Shown: piece by piece, positions 23,632 through 38,030 of the stretch
Layout: each line of letters starts with the position of its first letter
Position numbering within the stretch: the stretch's first letter is position 1
Assembly: GCA_963580455.1 (NCBI GenBank)
Contig: OY756958.1
Span: 13,032,501-13,096,500, forward strand
From: Euonymus europaeus
Lineage: Eukaryota; Streptophyta; Magnoliopsida; Celastrales; Celastraceae
Reading direction: 5' to 3'
Length of the DNA stretch: 64,000 nt
Translations under genes and position numbers: made by a program
The notes under the pieces: generated by a model
What the model was told of the DNA's origin: nothing
The model's input: only the letters and a program-made list of their open reading frames with translations
Databases searched by the model: none

Positions 23632-25710
23632 TATACTCGTAAGATTTGACATAGAAGAACAATAAAAAGTGTACACCGAGCAACTTTGATAGTCCGAAGT
23701 TGCTCAACTCACTCTGTGGAGGAGCTTTAAACGGTTTTGTTCATTTGTCATAGAAAGTTGGGTTTTGGCATCGAAATAATCTAGGAAGCTTATACTCGTA
23801 AAATTTGACATAGAATAACAATAAAAAATGTACACTGAGCAACTTTTATGGTCCGAAGATGCTCAACTCTCTCTATGGAGTAGCTTTAAAGGGCTTTGTC
23901 CATTTGTCATAGAAAGTTGGGGTTTTGGCATCAAAATAACCGATGAAGCTTATACTCGTAAAATTGGACATAGATGAACAATAAAAAGTGTACACCAAGC
24001 AATTTTGATAGTTCGAAGTTGCACAACTCTCTCTATGGAGGAGCTTTTAATGTTTTTGTCCATTTGTCATAGAAAGTTGGGTTTTTGGAATCAAAATAAT
24101 CCAGGAAGTATATACTCGTAAAATTTGACATAGAAGAACAATAAATAGTGTACACCGAGCAATTTTGATAGTCCGAAGTTGCACAACTCTCTCCATGGAG
24201 GAGCTTTTAATATTTTTGTCCATTTGTCATAGAAAGTTGGGGTTTTGGCATCGAAATAATCCAGGAAGCATATACTCTTAAAATTTGACATAGAAGAACA
24301 ATAAAAAGTGTACACCGAGCAATTTTGATAGTCCGAAGTTGCACAACTCTCTCTATGGAGGAGCTTTCAATGTTTTTGTCCATTTGTCATAGAAAGTTGG
24401 GGTTTTGGAATCAAAATAATCCAGGAAGCATATACTCGTAAAATTTGACATAGAAGAACAATAAATAGTGTAGACCGAGCAATTTTGATAGTCCGAAGTT
24501 GCACAACTCTCTCCACGAAGGAGCTTTTAATGTTTTTGTCCATTTGTCATAGAAAATTGGGGTTTTGTCATCGAAATAATCCAGGAAGCATATACTCGTA
24601 AAATTTGACATAGAAGAACAATAAATAGTGTAGACCGAGCAATTTTGATAGTCCGAAGTTGCACAACTCTCTCCACGAAGGAGCTTTTAATGTTTTTGTC
24701 CATTTGTCATAGAAAGTTGGGGTTTTGTCATCGAAATAATCCAGGAAGCATATACTCTTAAAATTTGACATAGAAGAACAATAAAAAGTGTACACCGAGC
24801 AATTGTGATAGTTCGAAGTTGCACAACTCTCTCTATGGAGGAGCTTTTAATGTTTTTGTCCATTTGGCATAGAAAGTTGGGGTTTTGGAATCAAAATAAT
24901 CCAGGAAGCATATACTCGTAAACTTTGACATAGAAGAACAATAAATAGTGTAGACCGAGCAATTTTGATAGTCCGAAGTTGCACAACTCTCTCCACGGAG
25001 GAGCTTTTAATGTTTTTGTCCAGTTGTCATAGAAAGTTGGGGTTTTGGCATCGAAATAATCCAGGAAGCTTATACTCGTAAAATTTGACATAGAATAACA
25101 ATAAAAAATGTACATCGAGCAACTTTTGTGGTCCGAAGTTGCTCAACTCTCTCTATGGAGGAGCTTTTAATGTTTTTGTCCATTTGTCATAGAAAGTTGG
25201 GGTTTTGGAATTAAAATAATCCAGGAAGTATATACTCGTAAAATTTGACATAGAAGAACAATAAATAGTGTACACCGAGCAATTTTGATAGTCCGAAGTT
25301 GCACAACTCTCTCCATGGAGGAGCTTTTAATATTTTTGTCCATTTGTCATAGAAAGTTGGGGTTTTGGCATCGAAATAATCCAGGAAGCATATACTCTTA
25401 AAATTTGACATAGAAGAACAATAAAAAGTGTACACCGTGCAATTTTGATAGTTCGAAGTTGCACAACTCTCTCTATGGAGGAGCTTTTAATGTTTTTGTC
25501 CATTTGGCATAGAAAGTTGGGGTTTTGGAATCAAAATAATCCAGGAAGCATATACTCGTAAAATTTGACATAGAAGAACAATAAATAGTGTACACTGAGC
25601 AATTTTGATAGTCCGAAGTTGCAAAACTCTCTCCATGGAGGAGCTTTTAATGTTTTTGTCCATTCGTCATAGAAAGTTGGGGTTTTGGCATCGAAATAAT
25701 CTAGGAAGCT
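23632..25710. repeat. HOR unit, 13-mer (12-mer plus hybrid b/c monomer)
   Basis: Order a-b-c-d-e-f-f-c'-f-(b/c)-d-c'-g. The extra monomer near 25071-25230 begins as b ('gcaacttttgtggtccg', 'ttgctcaac') and switches to c ('gaggagcttttaatg'), as expected from unequal exchange between units. The a monomer has a 1-bp loss near 23762. Confidence 0.75.
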
Positions 25711-26990
25711 TAGACTCGTAAAATTTGACATAGAATAACAATAAAAAATGTACACCGAGCAACGTTTATGGTCCGAAGTTGCTCAACTCTCTCTATGGAG
25801 TAGCTTTAAAGGGTTTTGTCCATTTGTCATAGAAAGTTGGGGTTTTGGCATCGAAATAACCGAGGAAGCTTATACTCATAAAATTGGACATAGAAGAACA
25901 ATAAAAAGTGTACACCGAGCTATTTTGATAGTTCGAAGTTGCACAACTCTCTCTATGGAGGAGCTTTTAATGTTTTTGTCCATTTGTCATAGAAAGATGG
26001 GTTTTTGGAATCAAAATAATCCAGGAAGTATATACTCGTAAAATTTGACATAGAAGAACAATAAATAGTGTACACCGAGCAATTTTGATAGTCCGAAGTT
26101 GCACAACTCTCTCCATGGAGGAGCTTTTAATATTTTTGTCCATTTGTCATAGAAAGTTGGGGTTTTGGCATCGAAATAATCCAGGAAGCATATACTCTTA
26201 AAATTTGACATAGAAGAACAATAAAAAGTGTACACCGAGCAATTTTGATAGTCCGAAGTTGCACAACTCTCACTATGGATGAGCTTTCAATGTTTTTGTC
26301 CATTTGTCATAGAAAGTTGGGGTTTTGGAATCAAAATAATCCAGGAAGCATATACTCGTAAAATTTGACATAGAAGAACAATAAATAGTGTAGACCGAGC
26401 AATTTTGATAGTCCGAAGTTGCACAACTCTCTCCACGAAGGAGCTTTTAATGTTTTTGTCCATTTGTCATAGAAAGTTGGGGTTTTGTCATCGAAATAAT
26501 CCAGGAAGCATATACTCGTAAAATTTGACATAGAAGAACAATAAATAGTGTAGACCGAGCAATTTTGATAGTCCGAAGTTGCACAACTCTCTCCACGAAG
26601 GAGCTTTTAATGTTTTTGTCCATTTGTCATAGAAAGTTGGGGTTTTGTCATCGAAATAATCCAGGAAGCATATACTCTTAAAATTTGACATAGAAGAAGA
26701 ATAAAAAGTGTACACCGAGCAATTTTGATATTTCGAAGTTGCACAACTCTCTCTATGGAGGAGCTTTTAATGTTTTTGTCCATTTGGCATAGAAAGTTGG
26801 GGTTTTGGAATCAAAATAATCCAGGAAGCATATACTCGTAAACTTTGACATAGAAGAACAATAAATAGTGTAGACCGAGCAATTTTGATAGTCCGAAGTT
26901 GCACAACTCTCTCTATTGAGGAGCTTTTAATATTTTTGTTCATTTGTCATAGAAAGTTGGGGTTTTGGCATCGAAATAATCCAGGAAGCT
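25711..26990. repeat. HOR unit, 8-mer (b-c-d-e-f-f-c'-f)
   Basis: Eight monomers, 1,280 bp, without a. The e copy has the private variant 'ctctcactatggatgagc', shared with the next unit at 27541. The last monomer is a chimera with 'ctctctattgagg' and 'atatttttgttc'. Confidence 0.75.
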
Positions 26991-28590
26991 TATACTCGTA
27001 AAATTTGACATAGAATAACAATAAAAAATGTACACCGAGCAACTTTTATGGTCTGAAGTTGCTCAACTCTCTCTATGGAGTAGCTTTAAAGGGTTTTGTC
27101 CATTTGTCATAGAAAGTTGGGGTTTTGGCATCGAAATAACCGAGGAAGCTTATACTCGTAAAATTGGACATAGAAGAACAATAAAAAGTGTACACCGAGC
27201 TATTTTGATAGTTCGAAGTTGCACAACTCTCTCTATGGAGGAGCTTTTAATGTTTTTGTCCATTTGTCATAGAAAGATGGGTTTTTGGAATCAAAATAAT
27301 CCAGGAAGTATATACGCATAAAATTTGACATAGAAGAACAATAAATAGTGTACACCGAGCAATTTTGATAGTCCGAAGTTGCACAACTCTCTCCATGGAG
27401 GAGCTTTTAATATTTTTGTCCATTTGTCATAGAAAGTTGGGGTTTTGGCATCGAAATAATCCAGGAAGCATATACTCTTAAAATTTGACATAGAAGAACA
27501 ATAAAAAGTGTACACCGAGCAATTTTGATAGTCCGAAGTTGCACAACTCTCACTATGGATGAGCTTTCAATGTTTTTGTCCATTTGTCATAGAAAGTTGG
27601 GGTTTTGGAATCAAAATAATCCAGGAAGCATATACTCGTAAAATTTGACATAGAAGAACAATAAATAGTGTAGACCGAGCAATTTTGATAGTCCGAAGTT
27701 GCACAACTCTCTCCACGAAGGAGCTTTTAATGTTTTTGTCCATTTGTCATAGAAAGTTGGGGTTTTGTCATCGAAATAATCCAGGAAGCATATACTCGTA
27801 AAATTTGACATAGAAGAACAATAAATAGTGTAGACCGAGCAATTTTGATAGTCCGAAGTTGCACAACTCTCTCCACGAAGGATCTTTTAATGTTTTTGTC
27901 CATTTGTCATAGAAAGTTGAGGTTTTGTCATCGAAATAATCCAGGAAGCATATACTCTTAAAATTTGACATAGAAGAACAATAAAAAGTGTACACCGAGC
28001 AATTTTGATAGTTCGAAGTTGCACAACTCTCTCTATGGAGGAGCTTTTAATGTTTTTGTCCATTTGGCATAGAAAGTTGGGGTTTTGGAATCAAAATAAT
28101 CCAGGAAGCATATACTCGTAAACTTTGACATAGAAGAACAATAAATAGTGTAGACCGAGCAATTTTGATAGTCCGAAGTTGCACAACTCTCTCCACGAAG
28201 GAGCTTTTAATGTTTTTGTCCAGTTGTCATAGAAAGTTAGGGTTTTGGAATCAATATAATCCAGGAAGTATATACTCGTAAAATTTGACATAGAAGAACA
28301 ATAAATAGTGTACACCGAGCAATTTTGATAGTCCGAAGTTGCACAACTCTCTCTATGGAGGAGCTTTTAATGTTTTTGTCCATTTGGCATAGAAAGTTGG
28401 GGTTTTGGAATCAAAATAATCCAGGAAACATATACTCGTAAAATTTGACATAGAAGAACAATAAATAGTGTACACTGAGCAATTTTGATAGTCCGAAGTT
28501 GCAAAACTCTCTCCATGGACGAGCTTTTAATGTTTTTGTCCATTTGTCATAGAAAGTTGGGGTTTTGGCATCGAAATAATCTAGGAATCT
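26991..28590. repeat. HOR unit, 10-mer (b-c-d-e-f-f-c'-f-c'-g)
   Basis: The first eight monomers repeat the previous unit at a 1,280-bp offset and share 'gagctattttgatag' and 'cactatggatgagc'. The unit then adds c'-g. One copy has 'atacgcataaaa' near 27313. Confidence 0.75.
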
Positions 28591-30990
28591 TATACTCGTA
28601 AAATTGGACATAGAATAACAATAAAAAATGTACATCGAGCAACTTTTATGGTCCAAAGTTGCTCAACTCTCTCTATGGAGTAGCTTTAAAGGGTTTTGTC
28701 CATTTGTCATAGAAAGTTGGGGTTTTGGCATCGAAATAACCGAGGAATCCTATACTCGTAAAATTGGACATAGAAGAACAATAAAAAGTGTACACCGAGC
28801 AATTTTGATAGTTCGAAGTTGCACAACTCTCTCTATGGAGGAGCTTTTATTGTTTTTGTCCATTTGTCATAGAAAGTTGGGTTTTTGGAATCAAAATAAT
28901 CCAGGAAGTATATACTCATAAAATTTGACATAGAACAACAATAAATAGTGTACACCGAGCAATTTTGATAGTCCGAAGTTGCACAACTCTCTCCATGGAG
29001 GAGCTTTTAATATTTTTGTCCATTTGTCATAGAAAGTTGGGGTTTTGGTATCGAAATAACCGAGGAATCTTATACTCGTAAAATTGGACATAGAAGAACA
29101 ATAAAAAGTGTACACCGAGCAACTTTGATAGTCCGAAGTTGCTCAACTCACTCTGTGGAGGAGCTTTAAACGGTTTTGTTCATTTGTCATAGAAAGTTGG
29201 GGTTTTGGCATTGAAATAATCTAGGAAGCATATAATCGTAAGATTTGACATAGAAGAACAATAAAAAGTGTACACCGAGCAACTTTGATAATCCGAAGTT
29301 GCTCAACTCACTCTGTGAAGGAGCTTTAAACGGTTTTGTTCATTTGTCATAGAAAGTTGAGGTTTTGGCAGCGAAATAATCTAGGAAGCTTATACTCGTA
29401 AAATTTGACATAGAATAACAATAAAAAATGTACACCGAGCAACTTTTATGGTCCGAAGATGCTCAACTCTCTCTATGGAGTAGCTTTAAAGGGTTTTGTC
29501 CATTTGTCATAGAAAGTTGGGGTTTTGGCATCGAAATAACCGAGGAAGCTTATACTCGTAAAATTGGACATAAAAGAACAATAAAAAGTGTACACCGAGC
29601 AATTTTGATAGTTCGAAGTTGCACAACTCTCTCTATGGAGGAGCTTTTAATGTTTTTGTCCATTTGTCATAGAAAGTTGGGTTTTTGGAATCAAAATAAT
29701 CCAGGAAGTATATACTCGTAAAATTTGACATAGAAGAACAATAAATAGTGTACACCGAGCAATTTTGATAGTCGGAAGTTGCACAACTCTCTCCATGGAG
29801 GAGCTTTTAATATTTTTGTCCATTTGTCATAGAAAGTTGGGGTTTTGGCATCGAAATAATCCAGGAAGCGTATACTCTTAAAATTTGACATAGAAGAACA
29901 ATAAAAAGTGTACACCGAGCAATTTTGATAGTCCGAAGTTGCACAACTCTCTCTATGGAGGAGCTTTCAATGTTTTTGTCCATTTGTCATAGAAAGTTGG
30001 GGTTTTGGAATCAAAATAATCCAGGAAGCATATACTCGTAAAATTTGACATAGAAGAACAATAAATAGTGTGGACCGAGCAATTTTGATAGTCCGAAGTT
30101 GCACAACTCTCTCCACGAAGGAGCTTTTAATGTTTTTGTCCATTTGTCATAGAAAGTTGGGGTTTTGTCATCGAAATAATCCAGGAAGCATATACTCGTA
30201 AAATTTGACATAGAAGAACAATAAATAGTGTAGACCGAGCAATTTTGATAGTCCGAAGTTGCACAACTCTCTCCACGAAGGAGCTTTTAATGTTTTTGTC
30301 CAGTTGTCATAGAAAGTTAGGGTTTTGGAATCAAAATAATCCAGGAAGTATATACTCGTAAAATTTGACATAGAAGAACAATAAATAGTGTACACCGAGC
30401 AATTTTGATAGTCCGAAGTTGCACAACTCTCTCCAAGGAGGAGCTTTTAATATTTTTGTCCATTTGTCATAGAAAGTTGGGGTTTTGGCATCGAAATAAT
30501 CCAGGAAGCATATACTCTTAAAATTTGACGTAGAAGAACAATAAAAAGTGTACACCGAGCAATTTTGATAGTCCGAAGTTGCACAACTCTCTCTATGGAG
30601 GAGCTTTTAATGTTTTTGTCAATTTGGCATAGAAAGTTGGGGTTTTGGAATCAAAATAATCCAGGAAGCATATACTCGTAAAATTTGACATAGAAGAACA
30701 ATAAATAGTGTACACTGAGCAATTTTGATAGTCCGAAGTTGCAAAACTCTCTCCATGGACGAGCTTTTAATGTTTTTGTCCATTTGTCATAGAAAGTTGG
30801 GGTTTTGGCATCGAAATAATCCAGGAAGCATATACTCGTAAGATTTGACATAGAAGAACAATAAAAAGTGTACACCGAGCAACTTTGATAGTCCGAAGTT
30901 GCTCAACTCACTCTGTGGAGGAGCTTTAAACGGTTTTGTTCATTTGTCATAGAAAGTTGGGGTTTTGGCATCGAAATAATATAGGAAGCT
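28591..30990. repeat. Compound HOR unit, 15-mer (2,400 bp)
   Basis: Order b-c-d-a-a-b-c-d-e-f-f-d-c'-g-a. Two adjacent a monomers and a second b-c-d show that two shorter units were fused. Markers are 'gtccaaagttgc' in b, 'gaggaatct', 'gcttttattg' in c and 'gtcggaagttgc' in d. The whole compound repeats at 30991 and, changed, at 33551. Confidence 0.75.
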
Positions 30991-33550
30991 TATACTCGTT
31001 AAATTTGACATAGAATAACAATAAAAAATGTACATCGAGCAACTTTTATGGTCCAAAGTTGCTCAACTCTCTCTATGGAGTAGCTTTAAAGGGTTTTGTC
31101 CATTTGTCATAGAAAGTTGGGGTTTTGGCATCGAAATAACCGAGGAATCTTATACTCGTAAAATTGGACATAGAAGAACAATAAAAAGTGTACACCGAGT
31201 AATTTTGATAGTTCGAAGTTGCACAACTCTCTCTATGGAGGAGCTTTTATTGTTTTTGTCCATTTGTCATAGAAAGTTGGGTTTTTGGAATCAAAATAAT
31301 CCAGGAAGTATATACTCATAAAATTTGACATAGAACAACAATAAATAGTGTACACCGAGCAATTTTGATAGTCCGAAGTTGCACAACTCTCTCCATGGAG
31401 GAGCTTTTAATATTTTTGTCCATTTGTCATAGAAAGTTGGGGTTTTGGCATCGAAATAACCGAGAAATCTTATACTCGTAAAATTGGACATAGAAGAACA
31501 ATAAAAAGTGTACACCGAGCAACTTTGATAGTCCGAAGTTGCTCAACTCACTCTGTGGAGGAGCTTTAAACGGTTTTGTTCATTTGTCATAGAAAGTTAG
31601 GGTTTTGGCATCGAAATAATCTAGGAAGCATATAATCGTAAGATTTGACATAGAAGAACAATAAAAAGTGTACACCGAGCAACTTTGATAGTCCGAAGTT
31701 GCTCAACTCACTCTGTGGAGGAGCTTTAAACGGTTTTGTTCATTTGTCATAGAAAGTTGGGGTTTTGGCATCGAAATAATCTAGGAAGCTTATACTCGTA
31801 AAATTTGACATAGAATAACAATAAAAAATGTACACCGAGCAACTTTTATGGTCCGAAGATGCTCAACTCTCTCTATGGAATAGCTTTAAAGGGTTTTGTC
31901 CATTTGTCATAGAAAGTTGGGGTTTTGGCATCGAAATAACCGAGGAAGCTTATAATCGTAAAATTGGACATAAAAGAACAATAAAAAGTGTACACCGAGC
32001 AATTTTGATAGTTCGAAGTTGCACAACTCTCTCTATGGAGGAGCTTTTAATGTTTTTGTCCATTTGTCATAGAAAGTTGGGTTTTTGGAATCAAAATAAT
32101 CCAGGAAGTATATACTCGTAAAATTTGACATAGAAGAACAATAAATAGTGTACACCGAGCAATTTTGATAGTCGGAAGTTGCACAACTCTCTCCAAGGAG
32201 GAGCTTTTAATATTTTTGTCCATTTTTCATAGAAAGTTGGGGTTTTGGCATCGAAATAATCCAGGAAGCGTATACTCTTAAAATTTGACATACAAGAACA
32301 ATAAAAAGTGTACACCGAGCAATTTTGATAGTCCGAAGTTGCACAACTCTCTCTATGGAGGAGCTTTCAATGTTTTTGTCCATTTGTCATAGAAAGTTGG
32401 GGTTTTGGAATCAAAATAATCCAGGAAGCATATACTCGTAAAATTTGACATAGAAGAACAATAAATAGTGTGGACCGAGCAATTTTGATAGTCCGAAGTT
32501 GCACAACTCTCTCCACGAAGGAGCTTTTAATGTTTTTGTCCATTTGTCATAGAAAGTTGGGGTTTTGTCATCGAAATAATCCAGGAAGCATATACTCGTA
32601 AAATTTGACATAGAAGAACAATAAATAGTGTAGACCGAGCAATTTTGATAGTCCGAAGTTGCACAACTCTCTCCACGAAGGAGCTTTTAATGTTTTTGTC
32701 CAGTTGTCATAGAAAGTTAGGGTTTTGGAATCAAAATAATCCAGGAAGTATATACTCGTAAAATTTGACATAGAAGAACAATAAATAGTGTACACCGAGC
32801 AATTTTGATAGTCCGAAGTTGCACAACTCTCTCCATGGAGGAGCTTTTAATATTTTTGTCCATTTGTCATAGAAAGTTGGGGTTTTGGCATCGAAATAAT
32901 CCAGGAAGCATATACTCGTAAAATTTGACATAGAAGAACAATAAATAGTGTACACCGAGCAATTTTGATAGTCCGAAGTTGCACAACTCTCTCCATGGAG
33001 GAGCTTTTAATATTTTTGTCCATTTGTCATAGAAAGTTGGGGTTTTGGCATCGAAATAATCCAGGAAGCATATACTCTTAAAATTTGACGTAGAAGAACA
33101 ATAAAAAGTGTACACCGAGCAATTTTGATAGTCCGAAGTTGCACAACTCTCTCTATGGAGGAGCTTTTAATGTTTTTGTCCATTTGGCATAGAAAGTTGG
33201 GGTTTTGGAATCAAAATAATCCAGGAAGCATATACTCGTAAAATTTGACATAGAAGAACAATAAATAGTGTACACTGAGCAATTTTGATAGTCCGAAGTT
33301 GCAAAACTCTCTCCATGGACGAGCTTTTAATGTTTTTGTCCATTTGTCATAGAAAGTTGGGGTTTTGGCATCGAAATAATCCAGGAAGCATATACTCGTA
33401 AGATTTGACATAGAAGAACAATAAAAAGTGTACACCGAGCAACTTTGATAGTCCGAAGTTGCTCAACTCACTCTGTGGAGGAGCTTTAAACGGTTTTGTT
33501 CATTTGTCATAGAAAGTTGGCGTTTTGGCATCGAAATAATATAGGAAGCT
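30991..33550. repeat. Compound HOR unit, 16-mer (2,560 bp)
   Basis: Same markers as the previous compound unit at a 2,400-bp offset, with one additional d monomer (order ...e-f-f-d-d-c'-g-a). Private changes include 'gagtaattttgatag' near 31198 and 'ctatggaatagc' near 31873. Confidence 0.75.
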
Positions 33551-36110
33551 TATACTCGTAAAATTTGACATAGAATAACAATAAAAAATGTACATCGAGC
33601 AACTTTTATGGTCCAAAGTTGCTCAACTCTCTCTATGGAGTAGCTTTAAAAGGTTTTGTCCATTTGTCATAGAAAGTTGGGGTTTTGGCATCGAAATAAC
33701 CGAGGAATCTTATACTCGTAAAATTGGACATAGAAGAACAATAAAAAGTGTACACCGAGCAATTTTGATAGTTCGAAGTTGCACAACTCTCTCTATGGAG
33801 GAGCTTTTATTGTTTTTGTCCATTTGTCATAGAAAGTTGGGTTTTTGGAATCAAAATAATCCAGGAAGTATATACTCATAAAATTTGACATAGAACAACA
33901 ATAAATAGTGTACACCGAGCAATTTTGATAGTCCGAAGTTGCACAACTCTCTCCATGGAGGAGCTTTTAATATTTTTGTCCATTTGTCATAGAAAGTTGG
34001 GGTTTTGGCATCGAAATAATCCAGGAAGCATATACTCTTAAAATTTGACATAGAAGAACAATAAAAAGTGTACACCGAGCAATTTTTATAGTTCGAAGTT
34101 GCACAACTCTCTCTATGGAGGAGCTTTTAATGTTTTTGTCCATTTGGCATAGAAAGTTGGGGTTTTGGAATCAAAATAATCGAAGAAGCATATACTCGTA
34201 AAATTTGACATAGAAGAACAATAAATAGTGTACACTGAGCAATTTTGATAGTCCGAAGTTGCAAAACTCTCTCCATGGAGAAGCTTTTAATGTTTTTGTC
34301 CATTTGTCATAGAAAGTTGGGGTTTTGGCATCGAAATTATCTAGGAAGCTTATACTCGTAAAATTTGACATAGAATAACAATAAAAAATGTACACCGAGC
34401 AATTTTGATAGTCCGAAGTTGCACAACTCTCTCCATGGAGGAGCTTTTAATATTTTTGTCCATTTGTCATAGAAAGTTGGGGTTTTGGCATCGAAATAAC
34501 CGAGGAATCTTATACTCGTAAAATTGGACATAGAAAAACAATAAAAAGTGTACACCGAGCAACTTTGATAGTCCGAAGTTGCTCAACTCACTCTGTGGAG
34601 GAGCTTTAAACGGTTTTGTTCATTTGTCATAGAAAGTTGGGGTTTTGGCATCGAAATAATCTAGGAAGCATATAATCGTAAGATTTGACATAGAAGAACA
34701 ATAAAAAGTGTACACCGAGCAACTTTGATAGTCCGAAGTTGCTCAACTCACTCTGTGGAGGAGCTTTAAACGGTTTTGTTCATTTGTCATAGAAAGTTGG
34801 GGTTTTGGCATCGAAATAATCTAGGAAGCTTATACTCGTAAAATTTGACATAGAATAACAATAAAAAATGTACACCGAGCAACTTTTATGGTCCGAAGAT
34901 GCTCAACTCTCTCTATGGAGTAGCTTTAAAGGGTTTTGTCCATTTGTCATAGAAAGTTGGGGTTTTGGCATCGAAATAACCGAGGAAGCTTATACTCGTA
35001 AAATTGGACATAAAAGAACAATAAAAAGTGTACACCGAGCAATTTTGATAGTTCGAAGTTGCACAACTCTCTCTATGGAGGAGCATTTAATGTTTTTGTC
35101 CATTTGTCATAGAAAGTTGGGTTTTTGGAATCAAAATAATCCAGGAAGTATATACTCGTAAAATTTGACATAGAAGAACAATAAATAGTGTACACCGAGC
35201 AATTTTGATAGTCGGAAGTTGCACAACTCTCTCCATGGAGGAGCTTTTAATATTTTTGTCCATTTGTCATAGAAAGTTGGGGTTTTGGCATCGAAATAAT
35301 CCAGGAAGCGTATACTCTTAAAATTTGACATAGAAGAACAATAAAAAGTGTACACCGAGCAATTTTGATAGTCCGAAGTTGAACAACTCTCTCTATGGAG
35401 GAGCTTTCAATGTTTTTGTCCATTTGTCATAGAAAGTTGGGGTTTTGTCATCGAAATAATCCAGGAAGCATATACTCGTAAAATTTGACATAGAAGAACA
35501 ATAAATAGTGTAGACCGAGCAATTTTGATAGTCCGAAGTTGCACAACTCTCTCCACGAAGGAGCTTTTAATGTTTTTGTCCAGTTGTCATAGAAAGTTAG
35601 GGTTTTGGAATCAAAATAATCCAGGAAGTATATACTCGTAAAATTTGACATAGAAGAAAAATAAATAGTGTACACCGAGCAATTTTGATAGTCCGAAGTT
35701 GCACAACTCTCTCTATGGAGGAGCTTTTAATGTTTTTGTCCATTTGGCATAGAAAGTTGGGGTTTTGGAATCAAAATAATCCAGGAAGCATATACTCGTA
35801 AAATTTGACATAGAAGAACAATAAATAGTGTACACTGAGCAATTTTGATAGTCCGAAGTTGCAAAACTCTCTCCATGGACGAGCTTTTAATGTTTTTGCC
35901 CATTTGTCATAGAAAGTTGGGGTTTTGGCATCGAAATAATCCAGGAAGCATATACTCGTAAGATTTGACATAGAAGAACAATAAAAAGTGTACACCGAGC
36001 AACTTTGATAGTCCGAAGTTGCTCAACTCACTCTGTGGAGGAGCTTTAAACGGTTTTGTTCATTTGTCATAGAAAGTTGGCGTTTTGGCATCGAAATAAT
36101 ATAGGAAGCT
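33551..36110. repeat. Compound HOR unit, rearranged 16-mer (2,560 bp)
   Basis: Order b-c-d-c'-g-d-a-a-b-c-d-e-f-c'-g-a. A c'-g pair was added after the first d, and the second half lost one f and one d. Markers are 'gttggcgttttgg', 'aatcgaagaagc' and 'tcgaaattatc'. It keeps 'gtcggaagttgc' from the earlier compounds. Confidence 0.7.
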
Positions 36111-36910
36111 TATACTCGTAAAATTTGACATAGAATAACAATAAAAAATGTACATCGAGCAACTTTTATGGTCCAAAGTTGCTCAACTCTCTCTATGGAG
36201 TAGCTTTAAAGGGTTTTGTCCATTTGTCATAGAAAGTTGGGGTTTTGGCATCGAAATAACCGAGGAATCTTATACTCGTAAAATTGGACATAGAAGAACA
36301 ATAAAAAGTGTACACCGAGCAATTTTGATAGTTCGAAGTTGCACAACTCTCTCTATGGAGGAGCTTTTATTGTTTTTGTCCATTTGTCATAGAAAGTTGG
36401 GTTTTTGGAATAAAAATAATCCAGGAAGTATATACTCATAAAATTTGACATAGAACAACAATAAATAGTGTACACCGAGCAATTTTGATAGTCCGAAGTT
36501 GCACAACTCTCTCCATGGAGGAGCTTTTAATATTTTTGTCCATTTGTCATAGAAAGTTGGGGTTTTGGCATCGAAATAATCCAGGAAGCATATACTCTTA
36601 AAATTTGACATAGAAGAACAGTAAAAAGTGTACACCGAGCAATTTTTATAGTTCGAAGTTGCACAACTCTCTCTATGGAGGAGCTTTTAATGTTTTTGTC
36701 CATTTGGCATAGAAAGTTGGGGTTTTGGAATCAAAATAATCCAAGAAGCATATACTCGTAAAATTTGACATAGAAGAACAATAAATAGTGTACACTGAGC
36801 AATTTTGATAGTCCGAAGTTGCAAAACTCTCTCCATGGAGGAGCTTTTAATGTTTTTGTCCATTTGTCATAGAAAGTTGGGGTTTTGGCATCGAAATTAT
36901 CTAGGAAGCT
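36111..36910. repeat. HOR unit, 5-mer (b-c-d-c'-g)
   Basis: Five monomers, 800 bp, repeating the start of the 33551 unit, including 'gtccaaagttgc' in b and 'tcgaaattatc' at the end of g. The c' has 'aatttttatag'. Confidence 0.7.
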
Positions 36911-38030
36911 TATACTCGTAAAATTTGACATAGAATAACAATAAAAAATGTACACCGAGCAACTTTTATGGTCCGAAGTTGCTCAACTCTCTCTATGGAG
37001 TAGCTTTAAAGGGTTTTGTCCATTTGTCATAGAAAGTTGGGGTTTTGGCATCGAAATAACCGAGGAAGCTTATACTCGTAAAATTGGACATAGAAGAACA
37101 ATAAAAAGTGTACACCGAGCAATTTTGATAGTTCGAAGTTGCACAACTCTCTCTATGGAGGAGCTTTTAATGTTTTTGTCCATTTGTCATAGAAAGTTGG
37201 GTTTTTGGAATCAAAATAATCCTGGAAGTATATACTCGTAAAATTTGACATAGAAGAACAATAAATAGTGTACACCGAGCAATTTTGATAGTCGGAAGTT
37301 GCACAACTCTCTCCATGGAGGAGCTTTTAATATTTTTGTCCATTTGTCATAGAAAGTTGGGGTTTTGGCATCGAAATAATCCAGGAAGCATATACTCTTA
37401 AAATTTGACATAGAAGAACAATAAAAAGTGTACACCGAGCAATTTTGATAGTCCGAAGTTGCACAACTCTCTCTATGGAGGAGCTTTCAATGTTTTTGTC
37501 CATTTGTCATAGAAAGTTGGGGTTTTGGAATCAAAATAATCCAGGAAGCATATACTCGTAAAATTTGACATAGAAGAACAATAAATAGTGTACACCGAGC
37601 AATTTTGATAGTCCGAAGTTGCACAACTCTCTCCATGGAGGAGCTTTTAATATTTTTGTCCATTTGTCATAGAAAGTTGGGGTTTTGGCATCGAAATAAT
37701 CCAGGAAGCATATACTCTTAAAATTTGACGTAGAAGAACAATAAAAAGTGTACACCGAGCAATTTTGATAGTCCGAAGTTGCACAACTCTCTCTATGGAG
37801 GAGCTTTTAATGTTTTTGTCCATTTGGCATAGAAAGTTGGGGTTTTGGAATCAAAATAATCCAGGAAGCATATACTCGTAAAATTTGACATAGAAGAACA
37901 ATAAATAGTGTACACTGAGCAATTTTGATAGTCCGAAGTTGCAAAACTCTCTCCATGGACGAGCTTTTAATGTTTTTGTCCATTTGTCATAGAAAGTTGG
38001 GGTTTTGGCATCGAAATAATCCAGGAAGCA
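36911..38030. repeat. HOR unit, 7-mer (b-c-d-e-d-c'-g)
   Basis: First appearance of the e-d order, in which a d monomer follows e directly in place of the f-rich middle. The c monomer has 'aatcctggaag', a marker also found at 39611, 42171, 43451 and their duplicates. Confidence 0.75.
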
